The translations under genes were made by a program, and so were the position numbers. This document shows, in pieces, positions 44,912 through 52,761 of a DNA stretch of 64,000 nucleotides (positions within the stretch are counted from its first letter, which is position 1; each line of letters starts with the position of its first letter). The DNA comes from Streptomyces fodineus. Lineage in GTDB: Bacteria; Actinomycetota; Actinomycetes; Streptomycetales; Streptomycetaceae. The stretch lies in NCBI RefSeq assembly GCF_001735805.1, contig NZ_CP017248.1:6386001-6450000 (forward strand), read 5' to 3'. The notes beneath the pieces are model-generated. The model was not told where the DNA came from. It ran no database searches and was given only the letters and a program-made list of their open reading frames with translations.

Positions 44912-46123
44912 CTAGCGCGAGGTGTCGAAGACCTCGTCGCGGGTGGTCACGAGCGCGGACTCCAACGCGCCGCGCAGGACGGGGTGTTCGCGGACGTCGC
45001 CGACGACCAGCCGGGGGCGGGCCGCGGCCAGCTCCTCCAGCTCGGCCTGGACGAGGGCGCGCAAGACCTCGCCGCCGGCCGTCAGCGCGGAGCCGCTGAG
45101 GACGACGAGCTCGGGGTCGAGGACGGAGACGAGCGAGGCGAGACCGGTGGCGAGCCGGGTCGCATAGGTCTGGAGCAGCTCCCGGTAGGGGCCACGGGTG
45201 TGATCGGCGCCCCGGGCCACGAGCTCGGCGGCGACCTCGGTGTACGGCCCCGACGGCAGGTCCGGGATGCCGAGTTCCCGGGCCAGCTTCGGTACGGCCT
45301 GGGAGCCGGCCAGCTCCTGGTAGCCACCGCTGTTGGCCTTGGTCACCTGCCGGACCAGGGGCGTGCCCGGCACCGGCAGGAAGCCGACCTCGCCGGCGCC
45401 GCCGGTCCAGCCGCGGTGCAGCCGGCCGCCGAGGACCAGGGCGGCGCCGAGGCCTTCCTGGTTCCACAGCAGCACGAAGTCCGCGTGCCCCTTGGCCGCC
45501 CCGAGCCGCTGTTCGGCGAGGGCGACGAGGTTGACGTCGTTCTCGTACTCCACCGGCATCGGCAGCGCCGCCGCCAGTTCGTCGAGCAGGGTGGGGGAGT
45601 GCCAGCCGGGCAGATGGGAGGCGTAGCGCAGCCGCCCGGTGCCCGGGTCGAAGGCACCCGGGGTGCCGATGACCAGCCGGTGCACGTCGGCCCGCGCGAG
45701 CCCGGCGGCCTTCACGGCACCGTCGAGCGCGTCGGTGACCTGCTGTACGACGGGCTGGGCCGGCCGTCGCCCCGGGGTGGGCAGCTCGTACTCACCGACC
45801 GTGCGTCCGGTGATGTCGGCGACGGCGGCCCGGATGCGTTCCGGGGTGACGTCGAGCCCGGCGGCGTGAGCGGCGGCGGGATTGACGGCGTACAGCTGGG
45901 CGTTGGGCCCCGGCCGCCCCTCGCTGGTGCCGGTCACCCGCACGAGCCCTGCCGCCTCCAGGCGGGCCAGCAGCTGGGAGGCGGTGGGCTTGGACAGGCC
46001 GGTGAGCTTCCCGATCCGGGTGCGTGACAGCGGCCCGTGCTCCAGCAGGAGGTCCAGGGCGGCGCGGTCGTTCATGGCGCGCAGCACACGCGGGGTGCCC
46101 GGCGTACCGGCGGTTCCTGCCAT
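44912..46123 (-). CDS. csnR: ROK-family repressor CsnR
   Basis: ATG 46123 (MAGTAGTPG) is preferred for its GGCAGGTG site; GTG 46150 would add nine residues. The 403-residue protein has a winged helix (LLLEHGPLSRTRIGKLTGLS, then KPTASQLLARLE) and a ROK sugar-kinase-like domain (VHRLVIGTPGAFDPGTG, VEYENDVNLVALAEQRLG, GGAGEVGFLPV). Gene order csnR-E-F-G-H-K is the known Streptomyces chitosan-utilisation cluster. It should repress the operon until glucosamine oligomers bind. A perfect palindrome lies 92 bases upstream. Confidence 0.88.
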   Translation of the reverse strand: MAGTAGTPGTPRVLRAMNDRAALDLLLEHGPLSRTRIGKLTGLSKPTASQLLARLEAAGLVRVTGTSEGRPGPNAQLYAVNPAAAHAAGLDVTPERIRAAVADITGRTVGEYELPTPGRRPAQPVVQQVTDALDGAVKAAGLARADVHRLVIGTPGAFDPGTGRLRYASHLPGWHSPTLLDELAAALPMPVEYENDVNLVALAEQRLGAAKGHADFVLLWNQEGLGAALVLGGRLHRGWTGGAGEVGFLPVPGTPLVRQVTKANSGGYQELAGSQAVPKLARELGIPDLPSGPYTEVAAELVARGADHTRGPYRELLQTYATRLATGLASLVSVLDPELVVLSGSALTAGGEVLRALVQAELEELAAARPRLVVGDVREHPVLRGALESALVTTRDEVFDTSR

Positions 46124-46214
46124 GGGGTCGACACCTGCCTTTCCAGCCACCCAGCTTTTCAGCGACCCGGGCGTGGCGTCCAGCCTTGATCAACGGCCGC
46201 CGGAAGATCACTGT

Positions 46215-46229
46215 TAGGAAAGTTTCCTA
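46215..46229. promoter_or_regulatory. csnR: CsnR operator palindrome
   Basis: TAGGAAAGTTTCCTA is a perfect 7-1-7 palindrome upstream of csnR. ROK repressors of this group bind GAAA-n-TTTC-type palindromes, and CsnR sites of this form are known in front of csnR and chitosanase genes. It probably overlaps the operon promoter. Confidence 0.82.
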
Positions 46230-46280
46230 TCGCGGTGCGAGGAACGTAAGCCCAGGACGAAGGGGGCGTCAATAGACAAC

Positions 46281-46314
46281 GGCCCGAGGAAACGGAGTCG
46301 TTATCTCGGGGGCC
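46281..46314 (-). terminator. weak hairpin after the Uma2 gene
   Basis: GGCCCGAG and CTCGGGGGCC pair with a small bulge and a 16-base loop, between the Uma2 stop and the csn promoter region. There is no T-run; function uncertain. Confidence 0.35.
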
Positions 46315-46329
46315 GGATGGTCCGGGGGC

Positions 46330-46947
46330 TCAGTCGTCGAGGAAGGGGGCGGTGTCGAGAGTGGGGTACGGCGCCGGGAGGGGGAGGGGGTCGCCGAGGG
46401 TGACCTTGGTGTCGGTGGCGTAGTACGCCTCGGTGGGGTCGTCGCCGGGGAGGACGGGGTCCGTGTAGCAGTGGGCCGTTTTGGAGTGGCGGTTGATCAG
46501 GACGTAGATCGGGACTCCGGCGGCGGCGTAGGCGCGGAACTTGGGGCCGGTGTCGGTTTTGTGGTTCGTGGACGTGACTTCGCCGACCAGGTCGAGCATG
46601 TCCATGGGGTACCGCCCTCCGTTGGCTCCGCGATACGCCGCGTCAAGGTCGGAGGCCTTGCGGCGGCGCACGTAAAAGTCCGGAGCGAGCGACGCGACGG
46701 TGCCGCCGTTCTTATCGGCGGCGCGGAAGGCGCTGCCGAAGCCGGCGAGGGGGAATCCGGCTGACCGGAACTGGATGTAAAGCTCCCCAATACCGTCGTT
46801 GTGGTCTTCGTCGGGATACGGCGGCACGATGATCGTCCCCTCGACATACTCCGGTCGAATCGGCACCGGTGATGCCTCTTCGATCGCGTTCAACAGGTCG
46901 ATGGGGTCCTGCGTCATGACCGGCTCCATGATCGGTTCGGCGCTCAT
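46330..46947 (-). CDS. Uma2-family (DUF820) nuclease-like protein
   Basis: ATG 46947 follows GAGGAGAAG. The 205-residue protein has the Uma2 layout: EYVEGTIIVPPYPDEDHN, the PD-(D/E)xK-like core APDFYV with EVTSTNHKTDTGPKFRAYAA, and VPIYVLINR. Uma2 proteins are widespread in Streptomyces as putative restriction-fold endonucleases of unknown target, often in many copies. No partner gene is adjacent. Confidence 0.82.
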   Translation of the reverse strand: MSAEPIMEPVMTQDPIDLLNAIEEASPVPIRPEYVEGTIIVPPYPDEDHNDGIGELYIQFRSAGFPLAGFGSAFRAADKNGGTVASLAPDFYVRRRKASDLDAAYRGANGGRYPMDMLDLVGEVTSTNHKTDTGPKFRAYAAAGVPIYVLINRHSKTAHCYTDPVLPGDDPTEAYYATDTKVTLGDPLPLPAPYPTLDTAPFLDD

Positions 46948-47091
46948 CGCTTCTCCTCGTCACGCTGATGCCAGGCTAAGCCCACGCTGGGCGCCCCGGC
47001 AGAACGATGGGGCACCCCGTGCGCACCGCGCGCCGGAATGCCCCACCTGCTCACTCGAACGAGTGTGCTGAAACCGTTCCGCTCGTCCCCG

Positions 47092-48255
47092 CTACTTGCC
47101 CGGAGCCGCAGGCGACTGCGGGACGATCGGTGCCGTCGCCCTCGCCTGCGGGGAGTCCGCGTTGGAGAAGGCCGAGGGGGCCGCCACCGCCGACGTCGGA
47201 TCGGGGGTGTCCGCCACGTCCTCCGTAGCCGTCGCACCGCCCACGATGCGGATGTGCGCCTCGTCGAACGCCCGCTTGATGCGCCAGCGCAACTCCCGCT
47301 CGATCGTCAGCGCCTTGCCCGGCATCGTCTTGGCCGAGACCCGGACCACCATCGAGTCGATCAGGACCGAGTCCAGGCCGAGCACCTCGATCGGGCCCCA
47401 CAGCAGCTCGTTCCAGGGCTCTTCCTTGCTCATGTGCTCGGCGACATGGTCCAGCGTGGACTTCACACGGTTCAGGTCCTCGCTCGACCTCACCGTCACG
47501 TCGACCCCGGCCGTCGCCCAGCCCTGCGAGAGGTTGCCGATCCGCTTGATCTCGCCGTTGCGGACGTACCAGATCTCGCCGTCGCCCCCGCGCAGCTTGG
47601 TCACGCGCAGCCCGACCTCGATCACCTCACCGGTGGCCACCCCCGCGTCGATCACGTCACCGAGGCCGTACTGGTCCTCCAGGATCATGAACACGCCGGA
47701 CAGGAAGTCCGTGACCAGGTTCCGGGCGCCGAAACCGATCGCCACGCCGGCCACACCGGCCGAGGCCAGCAGCGGCGCCAGGTTGATCTTGAACGTGGAC
47801 AGCACCATCAGCGCGGCCGTACCGAGGATCAGGAAGCTCGCCACCGAGCGGAGCACGGAGCCGATCGCCTGGGAGCGCTGCCGCCGCCGCTCGGCGTTGA
47901 CCAGCAGCCCGCCCAGCGCCGTGCCGTTCACGGCATCGGCGGTGCGGCCCATCCGGTCTATCAGTTTGGTGATCGCGCGCCGTACGACGGCGCGCAGCGC
48001 CACCGCTATGACCACGATCAGCAGGATCTGCAGACCCATCGCGAGCCAGGTCGACCAGTTCTGCTCGACCCAGCTCGCCGCGTTCGTGGCGCTCTCCTGG
48101 GCGTCCTGGAGCGATGGCACGGCGGGTACGGTCCCGGACGGGGAAGGTGACGGGGTCGGCGACGCTCCGGCGGCCACGAGGGCGGCGGGCAAGGACGACA
48201 CGGCAGGTACCTCCAAGGTGCTGCGCAGTCCGGCCGGCGGGGCGGTCAAGGTCAC
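47092..48255 (-). CDS. MscS-type mechanosensitive ion channel
   Basis: GTG 48255 gives 387 residues, avoiding a long implausible N-terminal frame. The N-terminus has a membrane or signal-like helix and a Ser/Pro linker. Three membrane helices follow (LQILLIVVIAVALRAVV; VASFLILGTAALMVLSTF; the pore-lining ASAGVAGVAIGFGARNLV), then the MscS beta domain (FMILEDQYGLGDVIDAG) and a disordered Ala/Pro tail. It releases solutes on osmotic downshock. Confidence 0.88.
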   Translation of the reverse strand: MTLTAPPAGLRSTLEVPAVSSLPAALVAAGASPTPSPSPSGTVPAVPSLQDAQESATNAASWVEQNWSTWLAMGLQILLIVVIAVALRAVVRRAITKLIDRMGRTADAVNGTALGGLLVNAERRRQRSQAIGSVLRSVASFLILGTAALMVLSTFKINLAPLLASAGVAGVAIGFGARNLVTDFLSGVFMILEDQYGLGDVIDAGVATGEVIEVGLRVTKLRGGDGEIWYVRNGEIKRIGNLSQGWATAGVDVTVRSSEDLNRVKSTLDHVAEHMSKEEPWNELLWGPIEVLGLDSVLIDSMVVRVSAKTMPGKALTIERELRWRIKRAFDEAHIRIVGGATATEDVADTPDPTSAVAAPSAFSNADSPQARATAPIVPQSPAAPGK

Positions 48256-48517
48256 GAAAAGGTCACCGGGCGGACAGGACCACCACACTAACGGGGCATT
48301 GTGTGAGTCCCGCGCGGATCCGCCAAGGAGGGGCACAGGAGAGACAGGGCTCACCCCGGCTTGAACCGGCCATGATCCTGGGGATGAATCAGATGTGGTC
48401 GAAAACACTCCCAGCCCGTTACCGGGACATGGTGGCGCTTCCACCAGGCATGAGGGGAGACTGACTGCAGATCGTCCCGGCGCGAGCCACGCGCCGCCGA
48501 CGCCCAAGGAGGCACCC

Positions 48518-49054
48518 GTGCCGCATGTCCTGGTTCTCAACGCGTCGTACGAGCCGCTCGGCGTCGTACCGCTCCGCCGCGCGCTCATCCTCGTCCTGGA
48601 GAACAAGGCTGTCTCCCTCGAGGAATCCGGCGCCTTTATGCACAGCGCAACCGTCACGCTCCCCGCACCCAGCGTGGTCCGGCTCAAGCGATTCGTCCGG
48701 GTTCCCTATCGGGGGCCCGTTCCTCTCACCCGCCGCGCACTGTTCGCGCGCGACGGGGGCCGGTGCATGTACTGCGGTGGCGTCGCAACCAGCGTCGACC
48801 ACGTCATCCCGCGCAGCCGCGGGGGCAAGCACGTCTGGGACAACGTGGTGGCCTCCTGCCGCCGCTGCAACCACGTGAAGGCCGACCGCCACCTCGTCGA
48901 ACTGGGGTGGCGTCTGCGACACAAACCGGCTCCCCCGACCGGGCTGGCCTGGCGCATCATCGGCACGGGCCATAGGGATCCGCGGTGGTTGCCTTACCTG
49001 CAGCCATATGGCGCGGATGATGCCCTGGCCCGGATCGACGGCATTTCTGCCTAG
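48518..49054 (+). CDS. HNH endonuclease
   Basis: GTG 48518 follows AAGGAGG. The 178-residue protein opens with the conserved VLVLNASYEPLGVVPLRRAL segment of actinobacterial HNH proteins. Its HNH domain has zinc cysteines CMYC and CRRC, the VDHVIPRSRGG catalytic His and the WDNVVASC Asn. It is a core-genome gene in Streptomyces, and its cellular role is not established. It is divergent from the MscS gene, and a strong terminator follows. Confidence 0.88.
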   Translation: MPHVLVLNASYEPLGVVPLRRALILVLENKAVSLEESGAFMHSATVTLPAPSVVRLKRFVRVPYRGPVPLTRRALFARDGGRCMYCGGVATSVDHVIPRSRGGKHVWDNVVASCRRCNHVKADRHLVELGWRLRHKPAPPTGLAWRIIGTGHRDPRWLPYLQPYGADDALARIDGISA

Positions 49055-49081
49055 ATCCGGGCCGTGTTTTGCGCCTATGAG

Positions 49082-49107
49082 GGGGCGCGGTAGCTCCGCG
49101 CCCCTTT
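49082..49107 (+). terminator. terminator of the HNH gene
   Basis: GGGGCGCGG (49082-49090) pairs perfectly with CCGCGCCCC (49096-49104) around TAGCT, followed by TTT. It starts 27 bases after the stop. Confidence 0.82.
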
Positions 49108-49453
49108 GGGTCGGCTCCGCCCGATCACGGCAACTTCTTGCAGCCGGCCCGGGTGCCGGTCGTACAGGGTGCGGCCGTCGCAGCCTCGCCCCCCCCGCGG
49201 GCGATGGCCCGCGCCGGCACCGCGCCCCCGCCACCGCCGCCGGCTCCTCGTCGTTCCCCCGCCCGCCCTCCATGGGGCGGAGCCGTCTCACGCGCCCGTG
49301 CCGATCACCGGGCGGTACCGGATCACGGCCACCCCTTTCAGGTGCTCCGGGAATGGGAGCGAGTGCGGACGCTGTCTCGGGGTAGGCCTGCCGTAACCCG
49401 TTCAAAGCCGCACCATCCGGCCGACTCGTTCGGCCGGCCCCAAGGAGGCCCGC
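49108..49453. other. intergenic region upstream of the malQ operon
   Basis: Frames here are low-complexity and lack ribosome sites. The malQ promoter is expected in the last 150 bases, but no clear hexamers are seen. The final bases hold CAAGGAGG, the ribosome site of the small gene at 49454. Confidence 0.4.
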
Positions 49454-49717
49454 GTGCCCGCACCGGCTCGACTCTCGATCCCGGCCCAGTGGAAACCCGA
49501 GACGGATCCGTCCGCCGCGACCGACGAGGCGCCGCTGTGCGCCTTCAGCGCGGAGAGCGCCTGCGCCCAGGCCCCGCTGACCAGCGAACCCCCACTGCCC
49601 GACCTCGAGCCCCTGACCAGCGAGCCGCCGCTCGCCGACGCCACACCGCTGACCAGCGAGTCCGACGCCTTCGGCACGGGGTCGTACGACACCGACGGCT
49701 TCGGTACGGGGGTGTAG
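49454..49717 (+). CDS. small acidic repeat protein upstream of malQ
   Basis: GTG 49454 has a near-perfect AAGGAGG site. The 87-residue product begins MPAPARLSIPAQWKPETD and contains three PLTSE units (PLTSEPPLPD, PLTSEPPLAD, PLTSESDA), then a Gly/Asp/Thr tail. It has no membrane segment. Its TAG stop directly abuts the malQ ATG, so malQ translation probably depends on it, and it could act as a leader cistron. No family recognised. Confidence 0.6.
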   Translation: MPAPARLSIPAQWKPETDPSAATDEAPLCAFSAESACAQAPLTSEPPLPDLEPLTSEPPLADATPLTSESDAFGTGSYDTDGFGTGV

Positions 49718-51799
49718 ATGGCCGCGGCGCTCGAGGACCCGGACCTGTCCCGGCTCGCCGAGCTGCACGGGGTCGCCGCCTCCTACAGCCCCGCCCCGGG
49801 CCGTACGGTCGCCGTCCCCGCCTCCGCCGTGGTCGCCGCCCTGGCCGCCCTCGGCGTCGACGCGACCGGCCCCGACGCCGTACGCGCCGCGCTCGCCGCA
49901 CGGGAACGCGAACTGCGCGAGCGCCTGCTGCCGCCGACGGTCGTGCACTGGGCCGGCGACCCGCAGGGCCCCGCCGCCCTCGCCGCGCTGCCGCCCGGCA
50001 CCCGCCTGCGCGTCGAGACCGAGGAGGGGGAGGAGCGGGAGACCGTCGCGGAGCTGCCGCTCGGCGTGCACCGGGTGACCGCCGTCACCCCCGACGGGCG
50101 CACCGGCCACGCCCACCTCGTCGTCGCCCCCGACCGGCTGCCCGCCCCGCCCGGCCGCTCCTACGGCCTCCTCGTCCAGCTGTACTCGCTGCTCTCCCGC
50201 CGCTCCTGGGGCATGGGCGACCTCGGCGACCTCGCCGAGCTGGCCGGCTGGGCCGGACGCACCGCCGGCGCCGGATTCGTCCAGGTCAACCCGCTGCACG
50301 CGGCCGTACCCGGCGCCCCCACCGACCCCTCCCCCTACCGCCCGTCCTCGCGCCGCTTCCCCGACCCCGTGCACCTGCGGATCGAGGCGATCCCCGAGTT
50401 CGCCCACGTCGCGGACCGCGCACGGCTGAGCGCCCTGCTGGAGCGGGCCGAGCGGCTGCGCGCCGCCGTCCTCGACAAGGGCGCCCTCATCGACCGGGAC
50501 GCGGTGTGGGAGGTCAAACGCGAGGCACTGGAACTGGTCCTCGCCGTCCCCCTGGGCCCCGGCCGCCGGGCCGCCTACGACGACTTCCGCGCCGCCCACG
50601 GCCAGGCCCTCGACGACCACGCCACCTGGTGCGCCCTCGCCGAGACCCACGGCTCCGACTGGCGCCGCTGGCCCGCCGACCTGCGCGACCCCCGCTCGGC
50701 CGGTACCGCCCGCGCCCGTGCCGAGCTCGCCGACCGGGCCGAGTTCCACGCCCGGCTCGCCTGGCTCACCGACGACCAGCTGCGCGCCGCCCAGCGCGCC
50801 GCCCGCGAGGCCGGCATGCCCGTCGGGATCGTGCACGACCTCGCCGTCGGCGTGCACCCCGTCGGCGCCGACGCCTGGGCCCAGCAGGACGTGTTCGCCG
50901 CCGGCACCTCCATCGGCGCCCCGCCCGACGCCTTCAACGCCCGCGGCCAGGACTGGGGCCTGCCGCCCTGGCGCCCCGACCGGCTCGCCGCCACCGGCCA
51001 CGCCCCCTACCGCGACCTCCTGCGCGCCCTCTTCCGCTACGCCGGCGCCCTGCGCGTCGACCACGTCATGGGCCTGTTCCGGCTGTGGTGGGTCCCGCAG
51101 GGCAGCGCACCCACCGAGGGCACGTACGTCCGCTACGACGCCGACGCCATGCTCGCGATCCTCGCCCTGGAGGCCACCCGCGCCGGTGCCGTCGTCATCG
51201 GCGAGGACCTCGGCACCGTCGAGCCCGGCGTGCGCGAGACGCTGCGGCGGCGCGGGGTGCTCGGCACCTCGGTGCTGTGGTTCGAACGCGACTGGGAGGG
51301 CGACGGGCGCCCGCTGCCGCCCGACCGCTGGCGCGCCGAGTGCCTGGCCACCGCCACCACCCACGACCTGCCGCCCACCGCCGCCCGGCTCACCGGCGAC
51401 CACGTCGATCTGCGCGACCGCCTGGGCCTGCTCACCCGCCCGGCGACCGAGGAACGCGCCGAAGCCGTCGCCGACACCGCCGAGTGGCTCGCCCTGCTGG
51501 GCAGCCTCGGCCTGCTGAACCGCACCGCCGCCGGACCGCCCGGCTCGGACGAGGAGGAGGAGATCCGCGCCGTCCACCGCTTCCTGCTGCGCACCCCGGC
51601 CCGCCTGATCGGCGTCTGGCTCCCGGACGGCGTCGGCGACCGCCGCCCGCAGAACCTGCCCGGGACCTGGGACCAGTACCCGAACTGGCGGCTGCCGATA
51701 GCCGACCGCGAGGGCCGTCCCCTACCGCTGGAGGACATCGCGGCATCCCCCCGAATGGGCGCGCTACTCGCTGTGTTCAGGCAGGTCGCAGGCGGGTGA
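49718..51799 (+). CDS. malQ: 4-alpha-glucanotransferase (GH77, amylomaltase)
   Basis: ATG 49718 directly follows the upstream TAG. The 693-residue enzyme has an actinobacterial N-terminal beta domain (about 1-140) and a GH77 barrel: LVQLYSLLSRRSWGMGDLGD, LHAAVPGAPTDPSPYRPSSR, the nucleophile region RVDHVMGLFRLWWVP, acid/base GEDLGTVEPGVRE and TTHDLPPTAARLTG. It transfers alpha-1,4-glucan segments between maltodextrins in glycogen and maltose metabolism. Length is as expected. Confidence 0.92.
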   Translation: MAAALEDPDLSRLAELHGVAASYSPAPGRTVAVPASAVVAALAALGVDATGPDAVRAALAARERELRERLLPPTVVHWAGDPQGPAALAALPPGTRLRVETEEGEERETVAELPLGVHRVTAVTPDGRTGHAHLVVAPDRLPAPPGRSYGLLVQLYSLLSRRSWGMGDLGDLAELAGWAGRTAGAGFVQVNPLHAAVPGAPTDPSPYRPSSRRFPDPVHLRIEAIPEFAHVADRARLSALLERAERLRAAVLDKGALIDRDAVWEVKREALELVLAVPLGPGRRAAYDDFRAAHGQALDDHATWCALAETHGSDWRRWPADLRDPRSAGTARARAELADRAEFHARLAWLTDDQLRAAQRAAREAGMPVGIVHDLAVGVHPVGADAWAQQDVFAAGTSIGAPPDAFNARGQDWGLPPWRPDRLAATGHAPYRDLLRALFRYAGALRVDHVMGLFRLWWVPQGSAPTEGTYVRYDADAMLAILALEATRAGAVVIGEDLGTVEPGVRETLRRRGVLGTSVLWFERDWEGDGRPLPPDRWRAECLATATTHDLPPTAARLTGDHVDLRDRLGLLTRPATEERAEAVADTAEWLALLGSLGLLNRTAAGPPGSDEEEEIRAVHRFLLRTPARLIGVWLPDGVGDRRPQNLPGTWDQYPNWRLPIADREGRPLPLEDIAASPRMGALLAVFRQVAGG

Positions 51800-51857
51800 A
51801 CGTCCGGTACGGGACCCCGGGCGCGCGCCCTTCGGGGTGGTTCGCTAACTTGAGGTC

Positions 51858-52133
51858 GTGGACAAGAAGAACGCCCTGCGCGCCGGTGCCCTGGCCGCCG
51901 GTACGACGCTGATGATGCTGCTCATGTCGTCCCCCGCGCTCGCGCTGACCCGCGACGACGGCGACGACCCCGGCCCCGGCCTGAGCGTCATCCAGACGCT
52001 GGGTCTCTACGTGCTGCTCCCGGTCGCGCTGTTCGCGGTCATCGCCGGTCTGGTGATGGCGCTGGACAAGTCCAAGATCAGGACCATCAAGCCCTCCTCC
52101 AACGTGAAGTCCGGGGCCGACGCCAAGGCCTGA
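51858..52133 (+). CDS. small membrane protein, signal plus one helix
   Basis: GTG 51858 follows TGAGGT. The 91-residue product starts MDKKNALRAGALAAGTTLMM, a likely signal peptide ending SSPALALT, then an acidic DDGDDPGPG segment, a membrane helix (TLGLYVLLPVALFAVIAGLV) and a basic, Lys-rich cytoplasmic tail. I recall similar proteins after malQ in Streptomyces; function unknown. Confidence 0.7.
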   Translation: MDKKNALRAGALAAGTTLMMLLMSSPALALTRDDGDDPGPGLSVIQTLGLYVLLPVALFAVIAGLVMALDKSKIRTIKPSSNVKSGADAKA

Positions 52134-52289
52134 CCGGACACCGGTTCTCCCACCGGGGGCGCCTGTCCTCCCGCCGGTACGCGCGTGACGCCGTACCCGG
52201 GTGAGGTCGGCGCCTTCGGCGTTTTCGCCCCCGCGCCGTCCGGGCCCGTGTCGTCCGCCCCCCGCGCCGTCCGGGCTCGTGCCGTCGGG

Positions 52290-52600
52290 CCCGTGCCGCT
52301 CTGGGGTTCGGCGCGGTCAGATACCGCTGCACGGTCGGGCCAAGCCACGCCGGCAGTTCCTCGCGGGTCAGCTCGCGGGCCGGCAGGATGCGCAGCGGCC
52401 TGGTTGGTGGCGCCGACCCGGAGCACGGCCGTCAGCTCCTCGTTCTCCTTCCACATGCCAAGGAAGCGCCGACGAGCGTCCGCCCGACCTCGCCCCGCGC
52501 CGCCGCCGTCAGCTCCGGCGGCTGCAGGTCCAGCGCGACGGCCGCCGCGAACAGTCCCTGCTCGCTGCCGAAGTAGCGCGTGACCATCGACGATCGATGC
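52290..52600 (-). pseudogene. TetR-family repressor, broken
   Basis: Three frames on the minus strand preserve successive pieces of one TetR protein: SSMVTRYFGSEQGLFAAAVA (end of the DNA-binding domain), then MWKENEELTAVLRVGATNQA after a frameshift, then ELTREELPAWLGP and VQRYLTAPNP after another. The front of the helix-turn-helix domain is missing. It lies divergent to the monooxygenase gene, the usual place for its repressor. No functional protein can be made. Confidence 0.75.
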
Positions 52601-52662
52601 GCGCGTCGGAGCGGCGCGCCTGGGGTGTCTTCATGCTGCCGGTCAGGCCAACGAACGTATGC

Positions 52663-52744
52663 CAACAAGTGTTGACTCACCCCGCCGCCCGGCCCTACCG
52701 TTGCCAACAAGCGTTGACCAACAGATGTTGACCGACAAGCGTTG
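52663..52744. promoter_or_regulatory. four phased operator palindromes before the monooxygenase gene
   Basis: CAACAAGTGTTG (52663), CAACAAGCGTTG (52705), CAACAGATGTTG (52719) and CGACAAGCGTTG (52733) share CRACANNYGTTG. The last three start exactly 14 bases apart, and the first lies 42 (three times 14) upstream of the second. They surround the promoter and run to the ribosome site. They fit a TetR operator cluster, but the adjacent TetR gene is broken. Confidence 0.8.
52672..52701 (+). promoter_or_regulatory. probable promoter of the monooxygenase gene
   Basis: TTGACT (52672-52677) and TACCGT (52696-52701) are spaced 18 bases, a fair vegetative-type promoter. The -35 hexamer overlaps the first operator palindrome, and the other operators lie just downstream, so repressor binding would block it. 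Confidence 0.55.
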
Positions 52745-52761
52745 GCATCCAGGAGGCCCCC

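Noticed and set aside
48419..51577. 1052-codon minus-strand frame opposite the HNH gene and malQ
   Set aside because: Low-complexity Gly/Val/Ala product overlapping two well-supported genes; a composition artefact.
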